DNA of 16,210 nt from an uncultured bacterium (GTDB lineage Bacteria; DUMJ01), in assembly GCA_937958695.1 (NCBI GenBank), contig CALGNK010000053.1, positions 1-16,210 on the forward strand, in the 5' to 3' direction. A program made the position numbers and the translations under genes. The notes below the pieces were generated by a model. The model was given only the letters and a program-made list of their open reading frames with translations. It had not been told where the DNA came from and ran no database searches. This document shows positions 6,280 to 13,614 of the stretch, piece by piece. Numbering within the stretch: the stretch's first letter is position 1; every line of letters begins with the position of its first letter.

Positions 6280-7457
6280 AGACAAAGAATTTAATAGCTT
6301 TAGAAGGGAATCAGGCTATAGCATTGGCAATGAAGCAGATAAATCCAGATGTTGTTGCTGCCTATCCAATTACTCCTCAGACAGAGATAGTTCAGGTATT
6401 TTCAGAATATGTTGCTAATGGAGAGGTACATACAGAGTTTGTTACGGTCGAAAGTGAACATTCTGCCCTTTCTGCTTGCATTGGCGCTTCTGCTGCTGGA
6501 GCTAGGACTATGACGGCAACATCTTCCCAAGGATTGGCTTTGATGTGGGAGATGTTATATATAGCTTCTGGAGCAAGACTTCCAATAGTTATGACTGTTG
6601 TAAACAGGGCATTGAGTTCGCCTATAAATATTCATTGTGACCACTCAGATGCTATGGGGGCTAGGGATAGTGGTTGGGTTCAGCTGTGGTCTGAAACTGC
6701 TCAAGAGGCATACGATAATCTCATTCAGGCTATAAGAATAGCAGAGAGTGTAAATCTTCCAGTAATGGTAAATATGGATGGATTTATTACAAGCCATGCG
6801 GAAGAGGTTATAGAACCACTAGATGACGAGGAAGTAAAGCATTTTGTGGGAGAGTATAGGCCTTTAAGGTCACTTCTAGATATAGAACATCCATTTACTG
6901 TTGGCCCATTAGCATTGCAAGATTCATACTTCGAGTTTAAAAGGTCGCAGGCAGAGGCATATAAGAGGGTTATTCCAGTTTTAAAGAGAGTTGCAGATGA
7001 GTTTTCTAAGATCACAGGCAGAAAGTATGACCTCTTTGAGACGTATAACCTTGATGACGCTGAGATAGGACTGGTGGTATTGAATTCTACTGCAGGAACT
7101 GCTAAAGAGGTTATAGATGTCCTTAGAGGAGAAGGAAAGAAGGTTGGACTTTTAAAGCCAAGACTCTTTAGACCCCTTCCAGTAGAAGAGCTTAGAGAGG
7201 CTCTTTCCAAACTTAAGGTTATAGGAGTTATGGACAGGGCAGATACGTTTGGTGGTTTTGGAGGTCCACTATTTACTGACATCAGGTCAATTTTGTATGA
7301 TGTTCCTAACCGTCCCATAGTAACTGATTATATCTATGGGCTTGGTGGAAGGGATGTAACTACGGAACAGATATTCAAGGTGTTTGAGAATCTAGAGAAT
7401 ATATACAATACTGGAAAAGTAGAAAGCTTAGTAAGTTATGTTGGCGTTAGAGAGTAA
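6276..7457 (+). CDS. porA: Pyruvate:ferredoxin oxidoreductase alpha subunit
   Basis: This 393-residue subunit carries the pyrimidine-binding half of the thiamine diphosphate site. Markers are GNQAIALAMKQINPDVVAAY followed by PITPQTEI (near residues 10-36), VESEHSALSACIGASAAGAR with the conserved Glu that activates the cofactor, and TATSSQGLALMWEM. The stretch ALSSPINIHCDHSDAMGARD is typical of pyruvate-specific enzymes. The C-terminal half (from about 265) is the transketolase-C-like domain ending in YIYGLGGRDVTTEQI. Length equals about 392 in Thermotoga PorA. The start overlaps the porD stop, and porB follows after 11 bases. Pyruvate is the favoured substrate; 2-oxoisovalerate is the main alternative. 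Confidence 0.95.
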   Translation: MKTKNLIALEGNQAIALAMKQINPDVVAAYPITPQTEIVQVFSEYVANGEVHTEFVTVESEHSALSACIGASAAGARTMTATSSQGLALMWEMLYIASGARLPIVMTVVNRALSSPINIHCDHSDAMGARDSGWVQLWSETAQEAYDNLIQAIRIAESVNLPVMVNMDGFITSHAEEVIEPLDDEEVKHFVGEYRPLRSLLDIEHPFTVGPLALQDSYFEFKRSQAEAYKRVIPVLKRVADEFSKITGRKYDLFETYNLDDAEIGLVVLNSTAGTAKEVIDVLRGEGKKVGLLKPRLFRPLPVEELREALSKLKVIGVMDRADTFGGFGGPLFTDIRSILYDVPNRPIVTDYIYGLGGRDVTTEQIFKVFENLENIYNTGKVESLVSYVGVRE

Positions 7458-7468
7458 GGAGGGTTAAG

Positions 7469-8398
7469 ATGCCTGTTAATATAAAAGAACTTTCCAGAAA
7501 AGAGGATAGACTTACTGGTGGTCATAGACTCTGTGCAGGGTGTGGTGCTCCTATAGCTGTAAGACAGATACTACTTGCAATAGATAAGCCTGTCGTAGCG
7601 GCTAATGCCACTGGATGTCTTGAGGTAGCTACTACAATATATCCCTATACTGCATGGAAGATTCCTTGGATCCATAGCGCATTTGAAAATGCCGCTTCAA
7701 CTATAAGTGGGTTAGAGGCTGCATATCAGAGTCTAAAGAGACAGGGCAAGATAACAGAAGATATTGCCTTTATTGCTTTTGGAGGGGACGGCGGAACATA
7801 TGATATAGGATTCCAAGCCCTCTCTGGAGCTATGGAGAGAAATCATAAAATACTTTACATCTGTTATGATAATGAGGCTTATATGAATACTGGCATTCAG
7901 AGATCAAGTGCTACTCCCCTAGGAGCATGGACTACTACAACTCCAGCAGGTAAGGTTAGACCTGGGAAATTAGGTAAGAAGAAGGATATAGTTGCTTCTG
8001 TAGCTGAACAAGGAGCGGTTTATGTTGCTCAAGCCTCTATCTCCAACTTCAGGGACCTCATAGAAAAGGTGAGAAAGGCTGTGTCAATGGATGGTGCAAC
8101 TTTTATAAATGTCCTTTCTCCATGCCCTAGAGGTTGGAGAACAGATACGAGTGAGACTGTGAATATAGCCAGATTAGCTGTAGAGACTTGTTTCTGGCCA
8201 CTCTATGAGGTAGAAGACGGTAGATGGAGGATAAATTATATCCCTAGGCAAAAACTTCCCATAACTGAATATCTTAAGCCTCAGGGAAGATTTGCCCATC
8301 TATTCAGGCCGGAAAATGCACAGTTACTTGAAGAAATACAAAAAGAGGTAGATGCTAAGTGGGAGTTATTGCAGAAGAAAGCTCAGTTATTTCAATAA
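7469..8398 (+). CDS. porB: Pyruvate:ferredoxin oxidoreductase beta subunit
   Basis: This 309-residue catalytic subunit binds the pyrophosphate of thiamine diphosphate and one [4Fe-4S] cluster. The cofactor motif begins at GDGGTYDIG and ends at NEAYMNTG. Four cysteines in the expected places could ligate the cluster: Cys22 and Cys25 in HRLCAGCG, Cys50 in NATGCLEV and Cys219 in LSPCPRGW. IQRSSATPLGAWTTTTPAGK is the usual substrate-channel segment. TAAGGAGGGTTAAG gives a strong ribosome binding site before the ATG. It is the last gene of the operon, followed by a hairpin terminator. Length is close to the 324 residues of Thermotoga PorB. Confidence 0.95.
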   Translation: MPVNIKELSRKEDRLTGGHRLCAGCGAPIAVRQILLAIDKPVVAANATGCLEVATTIYPYTAWKIPWIHSAFENAASTISGLEAAYQSLKRQGKITEDIAFIAFGGDGGTYDIGFQALSGAMERNHKILYICYDNEAYMNTGIQRSSATPLGAWTTTTPAGKVRPGKLGKKKDIVASVAEQGAVYVAQASISNFRDLIEKVRKAVSMDGATFINVLSPCPRGWRTDTSETVNIARLAVETCFWPLYEVEDGRWRINYIPRQKLPITEYLKPQGRFAHLFRPENAQLLEEIQKEVDAKWELLQKKAQLFQ

Positions 8399-8409
8399 TT
8401 TCTGTAAAT

Positions 8410-8434
8410 AGGGGGGCTACTAAGTAGCTCCCCT
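8410..8434 (+). terminator. Hairpin terminator after porB
   Basis: AGGGGGGCTACT (8410-8421) pairs with AGTAGCTCCCCT (8423-8434) over up to 12 positions with one G-U pair; the innermost pairs must open to form the loop. The sequence after it, AAATACTTTCT, is only moderately T-rich, so some read-through into the glycosyltransferase gene is possible. Confidence 0.7.
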
Positions 8435-8445
8435 AAATACTTTCT

Positions 8446-9567
8446 ATGTGTGATATCTTATTTCTTGTGGCAAGTTATGGAACTGGTCATATAAAGGTTG
8501 CTTTAGCTTTACAATCCGCCATATTATCTCTGAATCCAAATGTAAACACTAAAATAGTTGATTTTATAGAGCTTGTAGACCCTTATCTAAATGAGATTTC
8601 TCAATGGGTATTTATGATGATGCTCAGGTATTATCCTTCCCTTTGGGGAAGATTCTTTAAACGTACAGAAAATATAAGTATGGATAGCTTCAGACATAAT
8701 TTCTTGAATATAATAGGTTCAGAGAAGCTTATAGATCTATTGAGGAAAGAAAAACCAAGAGTAATAGTATGTACATATCCAATACAAGTTGGTGTCCTTT
8801 CTAGATTAAAAAGGTTAGGCATTATAGATACACCGGTTGTCTCGGTTGTTACAGATATAGCAGTCCATAGCTTCTGGCTTCATCCTTATGTTGATCTTTA
8901 TATAGTGGCAAATAATATGGCTAGAGAGATTCTTATCTCTAAAGGTGTTCCTGCTTATAAAGTAAGAGACACAGGTATACCTATCGAACCTAAATTTTCT
9001 GAACCGATAGATAATATAGATAGAGCTTTTGATATTCTAGGTCTTAAGAAGGGTATTCCGGTAGTTTCTGCTATGATGGGAGGTTATGGATTAGAGAGTA
9101 AACTAATAGAGATTACTGATGTATTGATGAAATTAGATTTCTCTTTTCAGGGTGTCATTGTTGCAGGAAAAAATGAAAAGTTGAGAAGAAGTTTATCGGA
9201 AAAGGTTAGAGGAAAAGATAATATAAAGGTCTTTGGTTATATAGAGTATAACAAAGAACTCTTAGGAGTTTCTGATGTCTTTGTAACGAAGGCTGGTGCA
9301 GTTACCATATCTGAAGCTTTAGCTATGGAAGCTCCTATGATACTTTATGGTGTAATCCCAGGACATGAAGAAGAGAATGCACAATTTTTGTTAGATAATA
9401 ATGTTGCATTGATAGCTTATAACCCTTTAGAACTTAAAGAGAAGATAGAGTTACTACTTATAAATAAAAATTTAGTCGAGAAGATGAAGTCTATAGCAAA
9501 AAGGATAAAAAAGCCTAACTCTGCTATAGATGGTGCTAAGTTGATTTTAAACTTATGTCAATTCTAA
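8446..9567 (+). CDS. MGDG-synthase/UgtP-like glycosyltransferase
   Basis: This 373-residue protein has the two-part GT-B layout. The N-terminal region (5-170) begins DILFLVASYGTGHIKVALAL, the glycine/His acceptor-side motif of MGDG synthase-type enzymes. The C-terminal region (about 190-370) has FGYIEYNKELLGVSDVFVTK, then AGAVTISEALAMEAPMI and PGHEEENAQFLL, the sugar-nucleotide binding end of the GT28 group. The family transfers Gal or Glc to diacylglycerol, or GlcNAc in MurG. Here the acceptor is probably a membrane lipid, but it is not shown. No Shine-Dalgarno lies before ATG 8446, which directly follows the porB terminator. It overlaps the next gene by 13 bases, implying a joint envelope pathway. 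B. subtilis YkoN is a possible relative. Confidence 0.82.
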   Translation: MCDILFLVASYGTGHIKVALALQSAILSLNPNVNTKIVDFIELVDPYLNEISQWVFMMMLRYYPSLWGRFFKRTENISMDSFRHNFLNIIGSEKLIDLLRKEKPRVIVCTYPIQVGVLSRLKRLGIIDTPVVSVVTDIAVHSFWLHPYVDLYIVANNMAREILISKGVPAYKVRDTGIPIEPKFSEPIDNIDRAFDILGLKKGIPVVSAMMGGYGLESKLIEITDVLMKLDFSFQGVIVAGKNEKLRRSLSEKVRGKDNIKVFGYIEYNKELLGVSDVFVTKAGAVTISEALAMEAPMILYGVIPGHEEENAQFLLDNNVALIAYNPLELKEKIELLLINKNLVEKMKSIAKRIKKPNSAIDGAKLILNLCQF

Positions 9568-10835
9568 TATTTCTATCCTTTCTTCTGTTAATTGTCTATG
9601 CAATTATTCCTGATATCTGGTTCAGATTTATATCTTCCTTAGTTTTAAAAAGAGGAGATAAATCTCGTAAGTATGTGTTCTTTACATTCGATGATGGTCC
9701 TCATCCAATATATACTCCACAGATATTAGATATCTTAGAGAAGAATAAAGTTAAGGCGACCTTCTTTTTCCTTGGTAAAAAGGCAGAGGAGTTTCCAGAG
9801 ATAGTTAGGTTGGCAAAGGAAAAGGGGCATACTATAGGTAGTCATGGCTATTCCCATAGACCTGTATGGTTCTTATCCCCTAGTGCTACAATAGAGGAAT
9901 TTAAAAAGGCAGATAGTATTATCTGTTCTATATTAGGAGAACTTCCTAAGTATATTAGGCCTCCTTGGGGAGGATTCAACCTAAGTATGTTAAGATTTTT
10001 GAATAATTCTGAAAGATTATTTGTCCTTTGGTCTCTAGATAGCAGGGATTGGCAAAAAGGTACAAGCTTGGAAAAGGTGATAGAAAGAGTCCTTAATAGA
10101 ATTGAGCCAGGTGATATAATACTTTTTCATGATGGGCGCTGGAATGATATTAGTAAGAAAACTGTAGAAGCCTTACAAATTTTAATAGAAAAACTGAGGG
10201 AAAGAGGTTATGAGATTTCCTCCTTGCCAGTATATGGGCTATATAGAGAGAAAAAGATTCTAGGCTTACTGTTAAGGGCTATTTTTACAGTTATAGACAT
10301 CATATTTTATAGAGTAACTAAGACTATTAAACTAAAAGACCCTGAGATGTTACTATCTTTTTCTATAAATAAGAATAGGTGGAGGAAATTAATTCTCGAT
10401 GATGGAACTGTAATAAATAGAGGGGATAGATATGTAGAGATACATTTTTTAAATGATGCCATAAGTAATATTTTAAGGAATCATCAAACGTTAATGGGGG
10501 CAAGTAAAGAAATAAAGAGAAGAATTTTTTACTCTATAGAGAAGATAATAGAGTATCTAGAGAATAATGATTTTTCAGATGTCAAGGCTTTTCATGGGGT
10601 TACAGTACTTTATAGGATTATGGGAACAGAGTTTGCGACTATATATGATATTAATCCGATATTTAGATTTTTTGTAGATTTTTATGAGAAACTTATTCTG
10701 GTTACATATCATCCCGAAGGCTTTGGTAGGCTTAGAAAGAAAGGTAAACTAATACCAAAGTCAATATGGATTTCAGCCAATTCTGTAAAAGATCTTATTA
10801 CAAGACATAAAAGGCGAAAAGCTTCCGAACTCTAA
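9555..10835 (+). CDS. Membrane-anchored polysaccharide deacetylase (NodB domain) with C-terminal extension
   Basis: This is a 426-residue protein. Residues 2-18 form an N-terminal membrane anchor. The NodB (carbohydrate esterase 4) domain follows at about 38-230. TFDDGP (44-49) holds the catalytic and metal-binding Asp pair. H97 and H101 in SHGYSHRP complete the metal site. RPPWGG starts at 135, W159-SLDSRDW follows, and LFHDG contains His192. These predict an active metal-dependent N- or O-deacetylase acting on a glycan outside the membrane. The last 195 residues (about 232-426) have a second hydrophobic patch near 240-258 and a basic end. They resemble the YkoP-like region attached to some Bacillus deacetylases, which I recall but cannot verify. 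Translation starts inside the glycosyltransferase gene. Confidence 0.85.
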   Translation: MSILIFLSFLLLIVYAIIPDIWFRFISSLVLKRGDKSRKYVFFTFDDGPHPIYTPQILDILEKNKVKATFFFLGKKAEEFPEIVRLAKEKGHTIGSHGYSHRPVWFLSPSATIEEFKKADSIICSILGELPKYIRPPWGGFNLSMLRFLNNSERLFVLWSLDSRDWQKGTSLEKVIERVLNRIEPGDIILFHDGRWNDISKKTVEALQILIEKLRERGYEISSLPVYGLYREKKILGLLLRAIFTVIDIIFYRVTKTIKLKDPEMLLSFSINKNRWRKLILDDGTVINRGDRYVEIHFLNDAISNILRNHQTLMGASKEIKRRIFYSIEKIIEYLENNDFSDVKAFHGVTVLYRIMGTEFATIYDINPIFRFFVDFYEKLILVTYHPEGFGRLRKKGKLIPKSIWISANSVKDLITRHKRRKASEL

Positions 10836-11041
10836 GTTATCTCTTCTAAGAGTGCTATGGTTTCTTCCGCCTCTTTCTCTTCCATTATATCTATAGAATA
10901 TCCAGCATGAACAATTACATAATCCCCTACCTTTGCTTCTGGAGTAAAGATTATACTTATCTCTAGTCTGACCCCCTCTAACTCTACTATAGCCTTATCT
11001 CCATCTATCTCCTTTATAATAGCTGGAACTGCAAGGCACAT
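10832..11041 (-). CDS. hypC: Hydrogenase maturation chaperone HypC
   Basis: This 69-residue protein starts MCLAVPA, the invariant HypC/HybG N-terminus whose Cys2 carries the Fe(CN)2CO unit and contacts HypD and the hydrogenase large-subunit precursor. The small beta-barrel with VGDYVIVHAGYSIDIM in the second half is also diagnostic. It is full length for the family. AAAGGAGGAAAG lies directly before the ATG. No other hyp or hydrogenase gene is in the window, so it acts with partners encoded elsewhere. Its stop codon overlaps the convergent deacetylase stop by 4 bases. It implies a [NiFe] hydrogenase in this organism. Confidence 0.95.
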   Translation of the reverse strand: MCLAVPAIIKEIDGDKAIVELEGVRLEISIIFTPEAKVGDYVIVHAGYSIDIMEEKEAEETIALLEEIT

Positions 11042-11090
11042 ATCTTTCCTCCTTTATTGTCAATGATTAATCTCTTCCCCTTTATGATAT

Positions 11091-11096
11091 TATAAT
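11091..11096 (+). promoter_or_regulatory. -10 element immediately before the EamA gene
   Basis: A perfect TATAAT ends 5 bases before ATG 11102, so transcription would begin at or next to the start codon. The best -35, TTAATC with an 18-base spacer, is weak. No Shine-Dalgarno precedes the ATG, so a leaderless mRNA is possible. Confidence 0.4.
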
Positions 11097-11101
11097 ACAT
11101 T

Positions 11102-11944
11102 ATGAGTAACAAGTACATACTTTTTCTAGCATTATTATTTGTTACTTTAGTTTGGGGTTCTACCTTTGCCCTAGTAAAATCCGCATTAGACTGTATGGAC
11201 CCCTTTTACTTTTTAGCAGTCAGATTTTCCCTTGCTAGTATTATAATGTTGTTTATCTTTAAGAGGAGCTTTCTAACTCATAAGATAAAGCCTGGATACA
11301 TCTTAGTTGGTATATTCTTATTCCTAGGTTATGTCTTTCAGACCATAGGCCTTAAATATACAACAGCCTCTAATGCTGCCTTTATTACTGGACTCAGTGT
11401 TGTAATAGTTCCTTTTTTAGAGATAATTTTTATGAAGAGAAGATTACCATTAACCTCTATAATAGGTGCAGTATCTTCTACTATAGGGCTTTGGTTTCTT
11501 ACCGGCCTCCAATCTTTTAGTATGAATTATGGAGACATCCTTGTTCTTATCTGTGCTCTGTGTTTTGCATCTCAGATAATTACAGTGGGAATATGCGCTC
11601 CTAATAGTGACACAGGGGTAATCTCTACTACTCAGGTAATCATAGTGGCTATACTTAGCTGGCTTTCCATTCCTATATTTAGAGAACGTATACATACCGA
11701 TATTTCTGCTACTGCAATATGGGCTATAGTTATTACCGCTATATTTGCTACAGCACTAGCTTTTTATATCCAAGCCTTGGTACAAAAAGTTATTAATCCA
11801 ACGACGATAGCCTTAGTATTTGCCACCGAACCTGTCTTTGGAGGGCTATTTGGTTATTTTATATTAAGAGAGGTCTTGTCTTATTCTGCACTATTTGGTG
11901 CAGGGTTAATACTGTTCGGTATGTTCGTTACACAGATTCCCTAA
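11102..11944 (+). CDS. EamA/DMT-family transporter
   Basis: This 280-residue protein has about ten membrane helices in two EamA repeats, roughly residues 5-135 and 145-278. The first repeat opens with VTLVWGSTFALVKSALD, the usual W-G-x-x-F start of drug/metabolite transporters. Both repeats end in the typical form: TTASNAAFITGLSVVIVPF in the first, and NPTTIALVFATEPVFGGLFG followed by GAGLILFGMFV in the second. Members export or import amino acids, nucleotides, sugars or other metabolites, and the substrate cannot be read from sequence. It is complete in length. It is the first gene of a probable EamA-MFS-adenosine kinase operon, with 14 bases to the next gene. It begins without a clear ribosome binding site. 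Confidence 0.9.
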   Translation: MSNKYILFLALLFVTLVWGSTFALVKSALDCMDPFYFLAVRFSLASIIMLFIFKRSFLTHKIKPGYILVGIFLFLGYVFQTIGLKYTTASNAAFITGLSVVIVPFLEIIFMKRRLPLTSIIGAVSSTIGLWFLTGLQSFSMNYGDILVLICALCFASQIITVGICAPNSDTGVISTTQVIIVAILSWLSIPIFRERIHTDISATAIWAIVITAIFATALAFYIQALVQKVINPTTIALVFATEPVFGGLFGYFILREVLSYSALFGAGLILFGMFVTQIP

Positions 11945-11958
11945 AGGAGAAAGAATAG

Positions 11959-13098
11959 ATGAAAAGAGATTATGGCTTTATTATTCTTGCTGTATCAGTA
12001 TTCCTTCTAAATCTAAGTATGGGACTACATACCTCAGTTTTTAATAATTTTGCTGCCCAAGAGATAAGACTTCGTCCTGATCAGTTAGGGATATTGGAGG
12101 CATTTCGTGAGACACCTGGTTTACTTATAGCTTTTATAAGTGCTCTCTTTAGTTTTATGAGAAGGCAATATCTAGCTACGCTATCTTTTATACTTGCCGG
12201 GATAGGTTTTGGCTTATATTTTAGAGTTACTAATCTTTTGGGACTTATATATGCTGGATTTGTTTGGAGTTTAGGTATTCATCTCTGGATGACTCTTGGT
12301 CCAGTCTTTACCCTAAGTTTTGCCGAAGAGCAAGGAAAGGGTAGAAAATTAGGACAGATAAATTCTATAGCAGCATTTTCAAGCCTTACTGCTATGAGCT
12401 TTGTATTTTTGACAGGTAAGTTCATATCTTTTAGGTCTTACTATCTTATAGCAGGGATTTTACCCTTTATAGGGGCATTACTAGTTTTGAGAATACCTTA
12501 TAAACCAAAGAAAGAGATAGATCCTCCAACTTTAGTCTTTAGAAAGGAATATATGCTCTATTACATCTTAAACTTTCTAGAGGGTTCAAGAAGACAGGTA
12601 TTTGCTACTTTTGCCCTCTTTGTTCTTACCAAAGCTTATGGTGTTCCTATTCAACATATATCTCTGCTTCTTATTATAAATAGCATTATGAATATGATTG
12701 TTGCTCCTAGGGCTGGTAGGCTTATAGATAGATTTGGTGAAAGAACTATCCTTCTTTTTAGTTATACTGGGGCATTATTAATATTCATTGGATACGCCAT
12801 TACAAGGTCCATACTTATTCTCTCTATACTTTATTGTCTAGATAATATCTCTATAAATTTCAGTCTAGCCCTTACTACCTATATAGATAAGATCTCTAGA
12901 CCAAGTGATCTATCACCAAATATATCTATGGGTGTCACAGTTAATCATATAGCAGCTGTTACAATGCCAATAGTTGGAGGAATCCTCTGGGAGAGGTTTA
13001 ACTATCAGACCATGTTCCTTCTTGGCGCATTAATAGTTTTGATTTCGATAACTATGGCTAGTAAAATAAGATTAGAAAAGAAGCCTATTATGATATAA
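11959..13098 (+). CDS. Major facilitator superfamily transporter
   Basis: This is a 379-residue polytopic membrane protein, at the short end for MFS (about 400). The N-terminal half has MGLHTSVFNNFAAQEI and LRPDQLGILEAFRETPGLL, a pattern of the first helix pair. The motif-A-like GRLIDRFGERTILL near residues 252-265 marks the start of the second half. A central basic loop (PYKPKKEIDPP) separates the two bundles. AAAGGAG at 11943-11949, overlapping the EamA stop, supports ATG 11959. The substrate is not predictable. Position between an EamA exporter and an adenosine-specific kinase allows, but does not prove, a nucleoside-related role. Confidence 0.85.
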   Translation: MKRDYGFIILAVSVFLLNLSMGLHTSVFNNFAAQEIRLRPDQLGILEAFRETPGLLIAFISALFSFMRRQYLATLSFILAGIGFGLYFRVTNLLGLIYAGFVWSLGIHLWMTLGPVFTLSFAEEQGKGRKLGQINSIAAFSSLTAMSFVFLTGKFISFRSYYLIAGILPFIGALLVLRIPYKPKKEIDPPTLVFRKEYMLYYILNFLEGSRRQVFATFALFVLTKAYGVPIQHISLLLIINSIMNMIVAPRAGRLIDRFGERTILLFSYTGALLIFIGYAITRSILILSILYCLDNISINFSLALTTYIDKISRPSDLSPNISMGVTVNHIAAVTMPIVGGILWERFNYQTMFLLGALIVLISITMASKIRLEKKPIMI

Positions 13099-13115
13099 TA
13101 GATAAAGACTATTCC

Positions 13116-13121
13116 AGGAGG
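13116..13121 (+). promoter_or_regulatory. Ribosome binding site fixing the adenosine-specific kinase start
   Basis: AGGAGG lies 10 bases before ATG 13132 and only one base before the in-frame GTG 13123. The ATG is therefore preferred. Confidence 0.65.
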
Positions 13122-13131
13122 TGTGAGTTGT

Positions 13132-13614
13132 ATGGAAATCGAGGCTATAAAGATTGATAATCCTAATGGATATAATTTTATCCTGGGCCAATCACATTTT
13201 ATAAAGACTGTAGAAGACTTATATGAGGCTATAGTGGGTTCTGTTCCTGGGATAAGGTTTGGTTTAGCATTTTGTGAAAGCTCTGGTCCTAGACTAGTTA
13301 GATTTTCAGGTAACGATGAAGAGCTTATAGAACTTGCCAAGAAGAATGCGTATAATATTGGTGCTGGTCACTCCTTTATTATATTTATGAAAGAAGCTTA
13401 TCCAATAAATATACTTAGAGCCATTAAAGATGTTCAAGAAGTTTGTAATATATACTGTGCTACCGCTAATCCTGTAGAGGTTATTGTTGCCAAAACAGAC
13501 CAGGGTAAAGGCATATTAGGCGTTATAGATGGTGGTTCTCCTTTAGGTATAGAGGGAGAAAAGGAGATAGAAGAGAGAAAGTCTTTCTTAAGAAAGATAG
13601 GTTATAAGCTCTAG
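13132..13614 (+). CDS. Adenosine-specific kinase family protein
   Basis: This 160-residue soluble protein matches the small family named adenosine-specific kinase (formerly DUF355), found in archaea and thermophilic bacteria. Recognisable conserved stretches are NFILGQSHFIKTVEDLYEAI, VPGIRFGLAFCESSGPRLVR, GAGHSFIIFM, CNIYCATANPVEVIVAKTDQ and ILGVIDGGSPLGIE. Length is the family norm of about 160. It is unrelated to PfkB-type adenosine kinases. The activity assignment comes from the family name and was not established here. It is the last gene of the EamA-MFS-kinase set, 33 bases after the transporter. Its stop overlaps the convergent nrdJ stop by 4 bases. Confidence 0.88.
   Translation: MEIEAIKIDNPNGYNFILGQSHFIKTVEDLYEAIVGSVPGIRFGLAFCESSGPRLVRFSGNDEELIELAKKNAYNIGAGHSFIIFMKEAYPINILRAIKDVQEVCNIYCATANPVEVIVAKTDQGKGILGVIDGGSPLGIEGEKEIEERKSFLRKIGYKL

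Noticed and set aside
6725-7318. 197-codon open frame antisense to porA
   Set aside because: It lies fully opposite a strongly conserved gene, is serine-rich in composition, and has no recognisable domain or ribosome binding site.
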